Shown here: one piece after another, positions 24,790-35,501 of the stretch
Layout of the letters: each line of letters begins with the position of its first letter
Position numbering within the stretch: the stretch's first letter is position 1
DNA from: Dyadobacter sp. CY343
GTDB lineage: Bacteria > Bacteroidota > Bacteroidia > Cytophagales > Spirosomataceae
Assembly (NCBI RefSeq): GCF_021390335.1
Contig: NZ_JAJUXK010000004.1
Coordinates: forward strand, 558,001-622,000
Length of the DNA stretch: 64,000 bases
Direction of reading: 5' to 3'
Notes under the pieces: model-generated
Database searches by the model: none
What the model was told of the DNA's origin: nothing
Seen by the model: the letters and a program-made list of their open reading frames with translations, nothing else
Translations under genes and position numbers: made by a program

Positions 24790-25710
24790 TCAACTGACTA
24801 CCTTCCCCGTGTGTTCATCAAGCTCCTGGCGCACGATCAGTACCGCGTGTTCATTGGGAGCAATACCTATTCCGTCCTGCTTCGCATATACCTTGGTAAA
24901 CTCGGCCCCGAAATAAAGAATGATCGAAGAATAATAGATCCAGGTCAGTAAAATCACGATCGACGCCGAAGTACCATAAGCCGCGCCGAGGTCGGATTGG
25001 CCGAGATAAAAGCTGATTACGAACTTCCCTATCAGAAACAAAATTGCCGTAAAACCTGCCCCTACCATACATTCTTTCCACCGGAGCTTACCGTCAGGCA
25101 ACACTTTGAAAATTACAGTGAACAGGGAAGTGATCACTACTAGTACCAATGCGAGATTTATAATATAGAATAAAACCACAGAAGCCTCCGAAAAATAGCG
25201 TTCAAGCCGGCTGCTCATTAGATCCACCACCGCACTCGCGCCCAGCGACACTACCAGTAAAAAACCCAGGGTAAGTATCATCGAAAATGATATCAGCCTG
25301 TTTTTAAGATATTGCAGCCACCCTTTTTTCGGTTTCGATTTAATGGACCAGATAAAATTGATGGAATCTTGCATCTCAGCAAAAACCCCCGTTGCACCAA
25401 TCAGCAAGGTGCCAATTCCTATCCCAGCAGCAAGTCCGGATTTGTTGGACAGCTCGGCGTTTTTCAGGATCTCCTGCAATTGCGCCGCTGCACTCGCTCC
25501 GACAAGACCTTTGATCTGGCCAAAAAGCTCACCCTGGATTGCATCCCGGCCAAAAAATATACTAAACACCGAGATGATGACCAGCAGCATTGGTGCGAGG
25601 GAAAATATCGTATAATAGGAAAGAGCTGCACTCAACTTTAACCCATTGTCGTTCATAAACTCGTTAAAGCTCTCTTTGACAAGGGAAAAGTAAAATTTGA
25701 TTTGTTTCAT
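24790..25710 (-). CDS. YihY/BrkB-family inner-membrane protein
   Basis: 306 aa with six predicted transmembrane segments. Family marks include the N-terminal SAALSYYTIFSLAPMLLVII (about 27-46), ATGVFAEMQDSINFIW (about 115-130) and the late ILLTWIYYSSIILYFGAEFTKVYA (about 260-283). The family was once called RNase BN, but that activity belongs to another gene; its role is unknown and transport is suspected. It is followed on the minus strand by the terminator shared with sppA. Confidence 0.88.
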   Translation of the reverse strand: MKQIKFYFSLVKESFNEFMNDNGLKLSAALSYYTIFSLAPMLLVIISVFSIFFGRDAIQGELFGQIKGLVGASAAAQLQEILKNAELSNKSGLAAGIGIGTLLIGATGVFAEMQDSINFIWSIKSKPKKGWLQYLKNRLISFSMILTLGFLLVVSLGASAVVDLMSSRLERYFSEASVVLFYIINLALVLVVITSLFTVIFKVLPDGKLRWKECMVGAGFTAILFLIGKFVISFYLGQSDLGAAYGTSASIVILLTWIYYSSIILYFGAEFTKVYAKQDGIGIAPNEHAVLIVRQELDEHTGKVVS

Positions 25711-25796
25711 GAATGTGACTTTCTGCCGGTTAATGACTACTCATTTACCGGAATCCAGAAATATTCATGCCAATTATACTTTGCGTGGTAAGAAGG

Positions 25797-27035
25797 TCAA
25801 AGCAGTAAGCCTGCCAATGTTGCGGACATGTAGGAAGCCAGGGTTCCGCAGATCAGCGCCTTGAAACCCAGTCTGGCCAGATCGGCGCGGCGTGTTGGCG
25901 CCAGTTCTCCGATTCCACCAACCTGAATAGCGATTGAACTAAAATTCGCGAAACCGCAAAGTGCGAAGCTCGTGATTACGACCGTTTTATGATCGAGCGT
26001 ATCCTTTACCTTCACCAGATCCAGGTAGGCCACAAATTCGTTGATCACCATTTTCGTACCCATCAGCGAGCCTGCTGTTTCAATATCCTTGCCCGGAACG
26101 CCCATTGCCCAGGCGAAAACAGAGAATACTTTTCCAAGAAGAAAATTAAAACTGAGTTGCGGAAATGAGAATAAGCCGCCGATATAACCAAGCAGATAAT
26201 CGAGCAGAGCGACTAGTGCGATAAAGCCGATCAGCATGGCGATTACATTGAATCCTACTTTTAAGCCTTCGCTCGCGCCCCCTGCAATTGCGTCCAACAA
26301 GTTGGCGTGCGTTTTTTGTCTTTCTAATTTTACTGCGCCCCTCGAATCAGAATGAACAGTTTCCGGGAAAACGATTTTGGAAATAACCAATGCGCCGGGT
26401 GCCGCCATTAAGCTGGCAGCGATCAGATAGGGAGCAGGCACCCCCAATGAAATATACACCGCCATCACACCACCGGCAATACAGGCAAAACTACCCGTCA
26501 TCGACGCCATCAACTCCGAATTGGTCATATTTTTCAGGTAAGGCTTGATCATGATCTGCGCCTCCACTTGTCCGACGAATGTGCTGGCCACATTGGAAAG
26601 CGCCTCTACCCCACTCACGCCCATTAACCAATAAACACCTTTTGCAATAAATGAAACGACACGCTGCATGATACCCAGGTGGTACAGCATATTGACCAAT
26701 ACGGCCACGAAAATGATCGTGGGGATAATCTTGAAGAAGAAAACGAAATCGTTGCCCGGGCCGAAAGCGCGTTGCATCAGGTCGGGCCTGACCAGGGAGC
26801 TGAAAACAAACTCGGCACCCTTATCTGAGAAGGAAAGCAGTTTCTGCACTTTTTCACCCAACCACTGAAAAATAGCCTGACCTATATCTGTACGAAGAAT
26901 AAAAACAGCCAGTCCGAATTGAAGACCCAGGCCCACTCCGACAGTACGGTAATTAATTGCTTTTCTGTTATTTGACATTGCAAAGGCAATACCGAGGATC
27001 AGCAAAATACCGAGCAGTCCTGTAAATCTTTCCAT
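25797..27035 (-). CDS. Concentrative nucleoside transporter (NupC/CNT family)
   Basis: 412-aa polytopic inner-membrane protein importing nucleosides with Na+ or H+. CNT features: N-terminal helices, the gate region VFFFKIIPTIIFVAVLVNMLYHLGIMQ (about 100-126, split by residue context), VEALSNVASTFVGQVEAQIMIKPY (about 145-168) with the conserved GQxEA, and C-terminal MGTKMVINEFVAY (about 329-341). Length is normal for bacterial CNT. It lies between the YihY gene and the NTF2-like gene on the same strand. Confidence 0.9.
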   Translation of the reverse strand: MERFTGLLGILLILGIAFAMSNNRKAINYRTVGVGLGLQFGLAVFILRTDIGQAIFQWLGEKVQKLLSFSDKGAEFVFSSLVRPDLMQRAFGPGNDFVFFFKIIPTIIFVAVLVNMLYHLGIMQRVVSFIAKGVYWLMGVSGVEALSNVASTFVGQVEAQIMIKPYLKNMTNSELMASMTGSFACIAGGVMAVYISLGVPAPYLIAASLMAAPGALVISKIVFPETVHSDSRGAVKLERQKTHANLLDAIAGGASEGLKVGFNVIAMLIGFIALVALLDYLLGYIGGLFSFPQLSFNFLLGKVFSVFAWAMGVPGKDIETAGSLMGTKMVINEFVAYLDLVKVKDTLDHKTVVITSFALCGFANFSSIAIQVGGIGELAPTRRADLARLGFKALICGTLASYMSATLAGLLL

Positions 27036-27129
27036 AAATATTTAGTCGTCACTTTTTACCAAAAGGTGCAAAATAACAACAAAATACCAGTATGTAACAT
27101 GAGGTTTGAAATATCAGGAATCAGCTCAA

Positions 27130-27678
27130 TTATTTAGAGTTTTTGTCTGATTGTGCAAGTACTTCGACGCTGTCAGCGTGGCGGTGAACGATTTTCCAGG
27201 CTTCGTTTTCTTTCCGAAAAACGACGGTTACCTGTAAATCCCGCGTTTCTCCATTCGCCAGTTTGTAGTGTTCTTTTTGCAAAAGATAAGCCTGCTGCTC
27301 ACCCTGATCGCTGGCTATTTTCTCGAAGGAATACGTATCCACTTTCGTAATAGGCTCTTTCATAGCACCCAGACTGGCTTCTATCTCTTTCCAGCCTTTC
27401 AGCGCTGTATTATTATCGCCTCCGAAGATCGTAACCTCCTCCGATTGCAGCCACATGGATTTGAATAACTGAGGATCTCCATTGGCCATTTGAAGATTTG
27501 CCTGCTGCAATAGTGTAATAGTTTCGTCAAAAGAAGGTGCAGCTTCCTGCTTCAAGGGTACCATATTCCGGATACGATCCGGCAAAAAAGGCTGGCTGCT
27601 CTCCTTCGCTTTGGTTCTGTATTTAAATGATGATGCTAAAATGATGAGGAGGATGAAGACTGCGATATTTTTTTTCAT
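27130..27678 (-). CDS. Exported SnoaL/NTF2-like protein
   Basis: 182 aa with an N-terminal hydrophobic signal or anchor (about 4-20, IAVFILLIILASSF). An NTF2/SnoaL-like cone domain follows at about 55-170: two N-terminal helices, W.QSEEVTIFGG, KGWKEIEASLGAM and VTVVFRKENEAWKIVHRHADS. Such domains occur in SnoaL/DUF4440-type proteins; ligand or enzyme activity cannot be told from the sequence. It lies 94 bp upstream of the nucleoside transporter on the same strand. Confidence 0.7.
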   Translation of the reverse strand: MKKNIAVFILLIILASSFKYRTKAKESSQPFLPDRIRNMVPLKQEAAPSFDETITLLQQANLQMANGDPQLFKSMWLQSEEVTIFGGDNNTALKGWKEIEASLGAMKEPITKVDTYSFEKIASDQGEQQAYLLQKEHYKLANGETRDLQVTVVFRKENEAWKIVHRHADSVEVLAQSDKNSK

Positions 27679-27820
27679 GGCTAATAAACTATTTACTACT
27701 TAAATCCTTAATACAAATATCTTATTGAATATACTGAGAAAATAGAGTATAAATACCTGATTATTGCCCGCTATCTCACTTATATACGCCTTTTTACACC
27801 AAAAAGTATACATACGCCAA

Positions 27821-27854
27821 ATAAAAAAGGGAAGTGAATAAATTCACTTCCCTT
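27821..27854 (-). terminator. Terminator of metH
   Basis: Perfect 12-bp arms AAGGGAAGTGAA (27827-27838) and TTCACTTCCCTT (27843-27854) with a TAAA loop. On the minus strand it runs into TTTTAT, 25 bp past the metH stop. Confidence 0.9.
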
Positions 27855-27878
27855 GCAAACGGTTACAAAACTAATCTT

Positions 27879-30800
27879 CTAATAGCCCAGGATCGGTGAC
27901 AACCACTTCTCGGTGTCTTCCAGGGACATATCTTTTCTCCGCGCATAATCTTCAACCTGGTCCTTGAATATCTTTCCAACAGGAAAATACCGGCTGTCGG
28001 GGTGAGAGAAATACCAGCCACTTACGCTGCTGGCAGGATACATCGCAAAACTCTCAGTTAACTCGATACCAATGCTTTCCGCATCCAGCAAGTCGAATAA
28101 CGCCCTTTTCTCAGTGTGATCCGGGCAAGCCGGATAGCCCGGAGCGGGACGGATACCCTTATACGCTTCCTTGATCAGCTCTTCGTTTGATAAGGTTTCA
28201 CTTTTATCATAACCCCACAGTTCCTTCCGCACTTTTTCATGCATTAATTCAGCAAGCGCTTCCACAAGCCGATCCGCTAATGCTTTGACCATGATGCTGT
28301 TATAATCATCCTGGTCTTTCTCAAACTTGTTAACAAGCGCCTCAATACCGACACCGGCAGTGACTGCAAATCCTCCAAGATAATCCGTGTGACCAGATTC
28401 AAGTGGCGCGATGAAATCTGACAGGCAATAATTGGCCAGATTGGAAGCTTTCTGACTTTGCTGACGCAAATGGTGCAGAACCACGGCTGTATCAGCTACC
28501 AGTTCGCCCGAATTCATATTTTCCTGCCCGTGCTGGCTGATCTTGTATTCAATATGGTTGTGAGAACCGTGACGCTCGCAAGGCACTTCGCGGGTTTCCT
28601 CTTCAAAATGATGCAGTACAATATCATCCTGAATAGAATTGGCAGGCCAAAAACCTACTACTGCTTTTGCTTTTAACGTTTTATCCCGAATAATCTCACC
28701 CAAAAGAACAGCTGCGTCCTCAAAAAGCTTCATAGCTTCCGAGCCAACTACTTTGTCTTCAAATATCTTGGGATATTTTCCGTGCAGCTGCCAGGTCTGG
28801 AAAAATGGAGTCCAGTCAATGTATTTGGCAATATCGGCCAGGTCGTAATCGTCGTAAACCCTCGTTCCCAGAAACTGAGGCTTGGTGGCTACGAAATTTT
28901 TCCAGTCAATTTTCGCCTTATTTTCACGTGCTTTTTCAATACTGATATGCGCTTTTTCTCCGCCGCGTTTCGCATGATCTTCGCGTAGTTTCGCATATTC
29001 TGCTTTAATATCCGCCAAAACTCCTGCCTGGCTGCTTTCGCTCTGGATCAGCTTCCCAGCCACCGGCACCGAGCGGGAAGCGTCCAATACGTGAATGACA
29101 GGACCGGAATAATTCGGATCGATTTTAACCGCAGTGTGAATGCGCGAAGTGGTAGCACCACCGATCAAAAGTGGCGTTTTCAGGTTCCTGCGCTCCATTT
29201 CTTTGGCTACGCCCACCATCTCGTCGAGCGACGGGGTGATCAGCCCAGACAAACCAATAATATCCACATTATGCTCCAATGCGGCTGCCAGGATCTTGTC
29301 AGTAGGTACCATTACACCCAGATCGATAATCTCGTAATTGTTACAGCCCAACACAACACCCACGATATTTTTTCCAATATCATGCACGTCGCCCTTTACA
29401 GTGGCCAGCAATATCTTACCCGCAGAACTTCCACCACCAGATTTCTCAGCTTCGATAAAAGGTTGCAGATAAGCCACGGCTTTTTTCATTACCCTGGCCG
29501 ATTTCACAACCTGCGGTAAAAACATTTTGCCCTCTCCAAAAAGATCACCCACAATGCTCATTCCATCCATTAAAGGTCCCTCAATGACCTCCAACGGGCG
29601 ACTGAACAAGTGCCGGCATTCTTCAATATCTTCATCAATATAATCCGCCATACCTTTCACCAAAGCGTGGGAAATACGCTCTTTTACAGGCAGTTGTCGC
29701 CAGCTCAGGTCGGGGCCGCTTGCCGATTTACCTTTATCTTTAACAGTTTCCGCATAATTGACCAGCCGCTCGGTTGCATCCTGGCGACGGTTCAACAATA
29801 CGTCCTCAACAAGTTCCAGCACGTCCTTCGGGATCTCATCATAAATACCTATTTGCGCAGCATTCACGATTCCCATATCCATTCCCGCCCTGATCGCGTG
29901 GTATAAAAATGCAGTGTGGATCGCCTCGCGCACGGGCTCATTTCCCCGGAAACTGAATGATACGTTGGATACTCCGCCGGATACTTTTGCATGCGGCAAA
30001 TTCTCCTTGATCCAGCGAACTGCATTGATAAAGTCGACCGCGTAATTATTATGTTCTTCCATTCCCGTCGCGACGGTCAGGATATTCGGGTCAAAAATGA
30101 TATCCTCGGCAGGGAAACCAACTTCTTCTACCAGAATTTTATAAGCTCTTGAACAGATTTCGATTCGGCGTTCCAGGTTATCAGCCTGCCCCTGCTCATC
30201 AAATGCCATTACAACCGCAGCAGCTCCATAGCGCAATACGGTTTTCGCCGATTCCTTGAATTTTTCTTCGCCTTCTTTTAAAGAAATAGAGTTCACAATC
30301 GACTTGCCCTGCACACATTTCAAACCAGATTCAATCACTTCCCATTTGGAAGAATCGATCATCAGCGGCACTTTTGAAATATCCGGTTCGGAGACGATCA
30401 GGTTTACGAAAGTTTTCATCGCTTCCACCCCATCAATCATCCCTTCATCCAAATTCACGTCGATCACCTGCGCGCCGCTTTCAACCTGCTCGCGGGCAAT
30501 GCTCAGCGCTTCATCGTATTTACCTTCGCGGATCAGCCGGGCGAATTTCTTCGAACCAGTTACATTACAACGTTCCCCGATATTCACAAAATTGGTCAGC
30601 GCCGTGATCTTAACCGGCTCCAAACCAGACAGTTTCATAACCGTCTCGGGCTCAGGAAGCAATCTCGGAGCATGTTTTTTAGCAAGATCAGCGATTACCC
30701 GGATATGTTCCGGCGTAGTTCCGCAGCAGCCACCGATGATATTGATCAGATTATCTTTCAAAAATCCGTCGATTACTTCCCCCATTTGTTCCGGCGACTC

Positions 30801-31703
30801 GTCGTACTCGCCCATTTCATTAGGTAAACCCGCATTAGGGTGCGCAGACGTGTAAAAAGGAGATTCTTTGGCCAAAATCTGCACATAAGGACGCATTAAA
30901 TCCGCTCCCAAAGCACAGTTCAAGCCCACAGATAAGAGCGGCAAATGCGAAACCGAAGTCAAAAACGCCTCTGTCGTCTGACCAGATAAGGTACGTCCCG
31001 AAGCATCTGTGATCGTTCCCGAAATCATTACAGGAAGCGGTTGTCCGGGAATGTTCTTCCAGGAATCCAGCCGCTCTACTTTGCCATTTTTCGCATCTAC
31101 AAAGAATTGATCAATTGCGAAAAGTGCAGCTTTTGCATTCAATGTATCGAATATAGTTTCTACCAAAAGCAGGTCGCAGCCTCCGTCCGTCAATCCCTTA
31201 ATTTGCTCATAATATGCTGTTACCAACTGATCAAAGCTGATCGCGCGGTAACCAGGGTTGTTTACATCAGGTGAAAGTGAGGCGGTACGGTTGGTTGGCC
31301 CCATTGAACCGGCTACAAATCTTGGTTTGTCGGGCTCTCTTTCCGTAAATTCATCTGCAACTTCCCGGGCCAGTCTGGCCGATTCGTAGTTCAGTTCGTA
31401 AACCAGCTCTTCCATTCCATAATCCGCCATCGCGATCGTGGTTCCAGAGAAAGTGTTGGTTTCGGCAATATCTGCACCGGCTTCAAAATAAGCGGCGTGA
31501 ATTTCCTTGATAATATCCGGGCGGGTTAGCGAAAGCAAATCGTTGTTTCCTTTCACATCCTGAGGCCAGTCCGCGAATCGGTCGCCTCTGTAATCGTGAT
31601 CCTCCAATTTATATCGCTGGATCATCGTACCCATAGCGCCGTCCAATACCAGAATACGGTTTTTCAGAATTTCGCGAATTTCCGCCTTGTCAGTTGCTAC
31701 CAT
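27879..31703 (-). CDS. metH: Cobalamin-dependent methionine synthase
   Basis: Transfers methyl from 5-methyltetrahydrofolate via cob(I)alamin to homocysteine. It is full length (1274 aa) with all modules: homocysteine-binding barrel with zinc Cys in GLNCALG (about 260) and GGCCGTTPE (about 324-332); pterin-binding domain about 360-640; B12 cap and binding domains with the axial His in [12 protein letters not shown] (about 771); C-terminal AdoMet activation domain (about 930-1270, with [15 protein letters not shown]). A good TTG-N19-TAAATTTG promoter lies upstream at 31765-31794. It has its own terminator and is divergent from the Lrp-type gene. Confidence 0.97.
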   Translation of the reverse strand: MVATDKAEIREILKNRILVLDGAMGTMIQRYKLEDHDYRGDRFADWPQDVKGNNDLLSLTRPDIIKEIHAAYFEAGADIAETNTFSGTTIAMADYGMEELVYELNYESARLAREVADEFTEREPDKPRFVAGSMGPTNRTASLSPDVNNPGYRAISFDQLVTAYYEQIKGLTDGGCDLLLVETIFDTLNAKAALFAIDQFFVDAKNGKVERLDSWKNIPGQPLPVMISGTITDASGRTLSGQTTEAFLTSVSHLPLLSVGLNCALGADLMRPYVQILAKESPFYTSAHPNAGLPNEMGEYDESPEQMGEVIDGFLKDNLINIIGGCCGTTPEHIRVIADLAKKHAPRLLPEPETVMKLSGLEPVKITALTNFVNIGERCNVTGSKKFARLIREGKYDEALSIAREQVESGAQVIDVNLDEGMIDGVEAMKTFVNLIVSEPDISKVPLMIDSSKWEVIESGLKCVQGKSIVNSISLKEGEEKFKESAKTVLRYGAAAVVMAFDEQGQADNLERRIEICSRAYKILVEEVGFPAEDIIFDPNILTVATGMEEHNNYAVDFINAVRWIKENLPHAKVSGGVSNVSFSFRGNEPVREAIHTAFLYHAIRAGMDMGIVNAAQIGIYDEIPKDVLELVEDVLLNRRQDATERLVNYAETVKDKGKSASGPDLSWRQLPVKERISHALVKGMADYIDEDIEECRHLFSRPLEVIEGPLMDGMSIVGDLFGEGKMFLPQVVKSARVMKKAVAYLQPFIEAEKSGGGSSAGKILLATVKGDVHDIGKNIVGVVLGCNNYEIIDLGVMVPTDKILAAALEHNVDIIGLSGLITPSLDEMVGVAKEMERRNLKTPLLIGGATTSRIHTAVKIDPNYSGPVIHVLDASRSVPVAGKLIQSESSQAGVLADIKAEYAKLREDHAKRGGEKAHISIEKARENKAKIDWKNFVATKPQFLGTRVYDDYDLADIAKYIDWTPFFQTWQLHGKYPKIFEDKVVGSEAMKLFEDAAVLLGEIIRDKTLKAKAVVGFWPANSIQDDIVLHHFEEETREVPCERHGSHNHIEYKISQHGQENMNSGELVADTAVVLHHLRQQSQKASNLANYCLSDFIAPLESGHTDYLGGFAVTAGVGIEALVNKFEKDQDDYNSIMVKALADRLVEALAELMHEKVRKELWGYDKSETLSNEELIKEAYKGIRPAPGYPACPDHTEKRALFDLLDAESIGIELTESFAMYPASSVSGWYFSHPDSRYFPVGKIFKDQVEDYARRKDMSLEDTEKWLSPILGY

Positions 31704-31764
31704 TTTATATATGCGTTTATTAAGTTCTGGTGATAGGTGCCCAAAAGAGAGACCTCGATAGTTA

Positions 31765-31794
31765 CAAATTTAGCTCAATAGATTTTTTATTCAA
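31765..31794 (-). promoter_or_regulatory. metH promoter (TTG-N19-TAAATTTG)
   Basis: On the minus strand TTG (31794-31792) and TAAATTTG (31772-31765) are 19 nt apart, matching the Bacteroidetes -33/-7 consensus. The predicted 5' leader is ~55 nt, too short for a cobalamin riboswitch. Confidence 0.65.
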
Positions 31795-31895
31795 TAAAAT
31801 GAAAAATATCAGACTAAATGTCTGCGTATATCCTATTCGATACACTATTTATCTATATTCGAACCCTTGTTGAATTGAATTAAGATATTCTATCT

Positions 31896-32372
31896 ATGTA
31901 TAATTTGGATGAAACTGATGCCAAAATCCTGCATTTGCTGCAACAGGATGCGACTTTGAAAACACGTGAATTGTCGGAAAAGTTAAACTTATCCTACACG
32001 CCCGTTTACGAACGCGTGCGCAGACTAGAAAAAGAAGGTGTGATCCGGAAATATGTCGCGCTGGTCGACAGGGAAAAAGTTGGTAAAAAGCTCATGGCGT
32101 TTTGCAATATCGCTTTAAAAGAGCATTCCAAGAATATGGGAGAAAAATTTGTGAAGGCAGTCACCGCGATGCCCGAGGTAATGGAATGCTTTAATATATC
32201 CGGTGATTATGATTTTTTGTTAAAAGTCGTGGTCGACGATATGTCCCAGTATCAGCAATTTTTAATGCAAAAACTGGGATCTCTTGAAAACATCGGCAGT
32301 ACACATAGTTTGTTTGTAATGGGCGAGATCAAAAATTCTTCCGCCCTGGAAATGCTTTCTGGCAAAAAATAA
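31896..32372 (+). CDS. Lrp/AsnC-family transcription regulator
   Basis: 158 aa. N-terminal winged helix (about 1-60; LDETDAKILHLLQQDATLKTRELSEKLNLSYTPVYERVRRLEKEGVI is the HTH core, described here in two parts) and C-terminal RAM/AsnC ligand domain (about 65-150; YDFLLKVVVDDMSQYQQF). It is divergent from metH with 192 bp between starts, so it may regulate metH or itself in response to an amino acid such as methionine. The ligand is not shown by the sequence. Confidence 0.9.
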   Translation: MYNLDETDAKILHLLQQDATLKTRELSEKLNLSYTPVYERVRRLEKEGVIRKYVALVDREKVGKKLMAFCNIALKEHSKNMGEKFVKAVTAMPEVMECFNISGDYDFLLKVVVDDMSQYQQFLMQKLGSLENIGSTHSLFVMGEIKNSSALEMLSGKK

Positions 32373-32451
32373 TCTGACACTGCAACATATCGTCGAAGGC
32401 CGGCGTAATTGTATTCAAGCGATAAATCCTGACAATTTCGACCCCCTTACA

Positions 32452-33066
32452 TTGCTATTTGGAAGAAAAATATCATTTAGTGAGAACGACTTCGACTCCG
32501 TCGTGGCTGCGTGCATTGCCGGTAACAACCAGGCGCAGCGTTACCTCTACAAACAGTTCTTCGGCTATTCCAAAAGCATTTGTCTGAGATACACTTCCAC
32601 CACGGAGGAAGCGGAAGAAGTTCTAAATGAAGGGTTTTTAAAAGTCTTCAAGAATCTGGAAAAATACGATTCGAACCATCCTTTCAAAGCGTGGTTGCGG
32701 ACGATTATGGTGAATACGGCCATCAGCTATTACAGGAAGCACAAAAAGCATAGTGAAGATGTGATTTCGCTGGAAGATGCACCTTATCCCAAGTTCGAAG
32801 AAGATGTGATTTCGCAGATTACCGCGGACGAAATCCTCGCAATTATCCAGAAAATCAAACCCGTTTACAAAAACGTGTTTTTACTATATGTAGTCGATGG
32901 CTACAATCACCGGGAGATCGCAGACCTGCTGCAAATCAACGAGGCGACGGTACGTTCTCATTATGTGCGTGCGAGAGCCCGGTTACAGCATTTAATCAAA
33001 CAATATTACCCACATCTGTTTCCAAGCGATTGGGCGGTAAAGTCATTCAGAGGAAATGAAAACTAG
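32452..33066 (+). CDS. ECF-type RNA polymerase sigma factor
   Basis: 204 aa from TTG 32452 (no ATG fits). Region 2 spans about 25-95 (AQRYLYKQFFGYSKSICLRY, then EAEEVLNEGFLKVFKNLEKY and FKAWLRTIMVNTA). Region 4 covers about 130-185 with HTH NHREIADLLQINEATVRSHY. It overlaps the next gene by 11 bp, and that gene encodes a TM protein with a short cytosolic N-terminus, a probable anti-sigma. The promoter set it controls is unknown. Confidence 0.88.
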   Translation: MLFGRKISFSENDFDSVVAACIAGNNQAQRYLYKQFFGYSKSICLRYTSTTEEAEEVLNEGFLKVFKNLEKYDSNHPFKAWLRTIMVNTAISYYRKHKKHSEDVISLEDAPYPKFEEDVISQITADEILAIIQKIKPVYKNVFLLYVVDGYNHREIADLLQINEATVRSHYVRARARLQHLIKQYYPHLFPSDWAVKSFRGNEN

Positions 33067-34504
33067 TCAATTTGAGAATACTATACGTCAGAAATTAGAG
33101 AGTATTGAACCCGACTTTCAGGAAGCGGACTGGGCGAAAATGCAGAAATTCATGCATGCGCAGTCACCGCCGACGTTCTGGCAGCAGCATAGTTCATGGA
33201 TCGGGTACGCGGCCGCAGCTTCGGTTTCGGTGGTAATGGCGTTTCTGTATGTCAACCAGCTCTCGCAAAATAATAATCTGGTTGCAGATGTAAAGAACCT
33301 CAAAAACCAGATTGAAGTGATCCGGCAACAACCTTTGCAGGTTCCGAAAGCTGATACGGTGTACCTAGTACAGGCTCCGGCAGCTACCGGGGAAAACCCT
33401 GAATACCAAGTAGGTAGTACCCCAAATAAAGAGCGATTCTCTAAGAAAGCGAATCAGTCAGTTTTGGCTAAATCCGATGCGGGAGAATCGCGCAAGAGAA
33501 CGGGCGGAGCCAGCTACCTGGCTTTCAGCAGAAGAACATTGCCCGCCTATTCCGGCGAAGTGACATTTGAAAATAGGGTTAAAAATGCACCTGACGATCA
33601 TATTACGGGGGCAAATCAAAACGTTGCTATTTCGGAAAATACGATTGGCAATGCAGCAGGCGAATCTCCGGTTTTGAGTAATATCAATCTGGATCTGGCG
33701 GCTCCTCCCGCCAATGCTTCTTTCATCTCAAATAATGGGTCTGTAATATCAAGAAAGATGACTTACAGCCTGGCTAGCAGACTCTCTAACAGACAAATCT
33801 ATAAAATCACCCAGTTCAATAATGCGCAGATAGCCAAGGCGACGGTTTCTGATAAGAAGGTAGAAAAGACGACAAAAGCAGAAAATGTGGTCCCGAGATT
33901 CAATATCAAATCGCCTTACCGTTTCGGCGGCGGGGTACAACTTGAAAGTAATGGTATTGCAAAAACTGTCGTAGGAGAAGTGCTGGTAGGAAAGAGATTT
34001 TCGATCACAGCCGGGATCAGCTGGCTGAAAGTGAAGCCGATGGAGTTTTTGACAGATAAGGTATTTAAAGAAAAGATCCGCAAAGATTTCCGAAGATCAC
34101 ACCCGGGCGAAGTGCCGCTGGCACTGGACGTTTACAATATCAAGGTCGATCCGACTTTGGTCCAAATCCCGCTCACAGTAGCATTCCGGAATAATATGAA
34201 AGACAACTGGGCTTACTATGCCGGCGCCGGGACCAGCGTGACCATCAAATCACGAGAGAAAGTTTCATTCGATTGCGTCGCTCCGAACCGGGAACATTTT
34301 AGCAAAGAATTTGACAAAAAAACAAATACACCTACTGTGGGTTCTGTCAATTTTTCTGTCGGAATTGAGAAAACCTGGCATCCGATTGTAGTACAAGCGG
34401 AGGGATATCTTTACACCTATTTCACACCCCTCACCCCACTTAGTACCTCCACCGGACCAGGCGTAAAATTGAAGGTATTATATCAGATAGGCGGAAAAAT
34501 GTAA
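33056..34504 (+). CDS. Putative anti-sigma/membrane protein with C-terminal barrel-like domain
   Basis: 482 aa. A cytosolic N-terminus (1-45, FQEADWAKMQKFMHAQ) is followed by one transmembrane helix (about 47-65), a coil (70-95), a long Ser/Asn/Thr-rich linker and a C-terminal domain (about 285-482) of alternating beta strands (FGGGVQLESNG, FSITAGISWLKV, WAYYAGAGTSVTI, YLYTYFTPLTPL) like small outer-membrane barrels. It overlaps the sigma gene, which supports an anti-sigma role for the N-terminus. Joining an anti-sigma-like head to a barrel-like tail is unusual. Function is inferred from context. Confidence 0.6.
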   Translation: MKTSQFENTIRQKLESIEPDFQEADWAKMQKFMHAQSPPTFWQQHSSWIGYAAAASVSVVMAFLYVNQLSQNNNLVADVKNLKNQIEVIRQQPLQVPKADTVYLVQAPAATGENPEYQVGSTPNKERFSKKANQSVLAKSDAGESRKRTGGASYLAFSRRTLPAYSGEVTFENRVKNAPDDHITGANQNVAISENTIGNAAGESPVLSNINLDLAAPPANASFISNNGSVISRKMTYSLASRLSNRQIYKITQFNNAQIAKATVSDKKVEKTTKAENVVPRFNIKSPYRFGGGVQLESNGIAKTVVGEVLVGKRFSITAGISWLKVKPMEFLTDKVFKEKIRKDFRRSHPGEVPLALDVYNIKVDPTLVQIPLTVAFRNNMKDNWAYYAGAGTSVTIKSREKVSFDCVAPNREHFSKEFDKKTNTPTVGSVNFSVGIEKTWHPIVVQAEGYLYTYFTPLTPLSTSTGPGVKLKVLYQIGGKM

Positions 34505-34596
34505 GTGATAACCGGCCAAGTTTAGAAGGTATTCCTGCATTTGTGTCGTGAAAACCCTATTTTTGGTTTTTATTTACTCCCCTATTATTAGCTTCC

Positions 34597-35484
34597 TTGA
34601 AATTCGCTGCAATAGATATAGGATCAAATGGTGCCCGCATGCAAATATCTTCGGTATTGCATGACGCCGGTGTTTCCCGTTTCAAAAAGATAGAATATGT
34701 CCGATTCCCGCTCCGGCTGGGTCACGACGTATTTACAGAAGGCCGGATCTCTGAAATGAGTGAGGACCGCATGATGAAACTCATGCTCGCCTACCAGCTC
34801 CTAATGGAACTTCACGAAGTAGACGATCTCATGGCCTGCTCCACTTCCGCCATGCGTGAAGCCAATAATGGTCTGGAAGTGCGCGACCGCATCGAACAGC
34901 GCACTGGTATTCATATTCAGATTATTGACGGACAACGTGAAGCGGAGCTGGTTAATAATGTGGTTGTCAAATCGTTGAGCGATGGACAATATCTTCATAT
35001 TGACGTAGGCGGCGGCAGTACGGAGCTGAATTTGTACAAAGACCGCGTCAAGATCAATGCAAAATCGTTCAAACTAGGCTCGGTAAGGTTACTAGAAGGA
35101 ACAGAATCAAAGAATTCCTGGCAGAAGATCAAAGAGTGGATCAACCAGAATGTAGATTACAGCCTGCCAATTGAAGCGGTGGGAACAGGTGGAAACATTA
35201 ATAAACTGTTCGACCTTTCTTCCAAACTAACCGAAAGCTCAACCAGCCTCGACGAGATATTAAGAATGCGCGATTACATCGCCCAATTCACACTCGATGA
35301 ACGTATTAACAAACTGCAACTAAACCCGGACCGGGCAGATGTAATTGTTCCTGCGGGAGATATTTACACTTCTGCGATGAAATGGGCTGGCGCTGAGGTA
35401 ATCCACGTTCCCGATGTAGGCCTCAAAGATGGAATGCTGCAATTGCTTTATGACCGGGCGTGCCGGAGGAAAAAGATCAGTTAA
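34597..35484 (+). CDS. Ppx/GppA-family phosphatase
   Basis: 295 aa, starting at TTG 34597. ASKHA/Ppx-GppA fold: phosphate-1 motif AIDIGSNGARMQI (about 5-17), TSAMREANNG (about 86-95), phosphate-2 DVGGGSTELNLY (about 136-147) and AVGTGGNINKL (about 194-204). It hydrolyses polyphosphate or pppGpp; the short form lacks the C-terminal HD domain of E. coli Ppx, so substrate is uncertain. It follows the sigma/anti-sigma pair with a 92-bp gap containing a TATTTTTG element at 34558-34565. Confidence 0.87.
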   Translation: MKFAAIDIGSNGARMQISSVLHDAGVSRFKKIEYVRFPLRLGHDVFTEGRISEMSEDRMMKLMLAYQLLMELHEVDDLMACSTSAMREANNGLEVRDRIEQRTGIHIQIIDGQREAELVNNVVVKSLSDGQYLHIDVGGGSTELNLYKDRVKINAKSFKLGSVRLLEGTESKNSWQKIKEWINQNVDYSLPIEAVGTGGNINKLFDLSSKLTESSTSLDEILRMRDYIAQFTLDERINKLQLNPDRADVIVPAGDIYTSAMKWAGAEVIHVPDVGLKDGMLQLLYDRACRRKKIS

Positions 35485-35501
35485 CCACAATCGTTTAAAT
35501 C

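Noticed and set aside
30256..30855. 199-codon open frame antisense to metH
   Set aside because: Falls inside the metH coding region with no domain of its own.
31704..31895. SAM or cobalamin riboswitch upstream of metH
   Set aside because: The predicted leader after the promoter is about 55 nt and lacks the conserved cobalamin or SAM-I elements.
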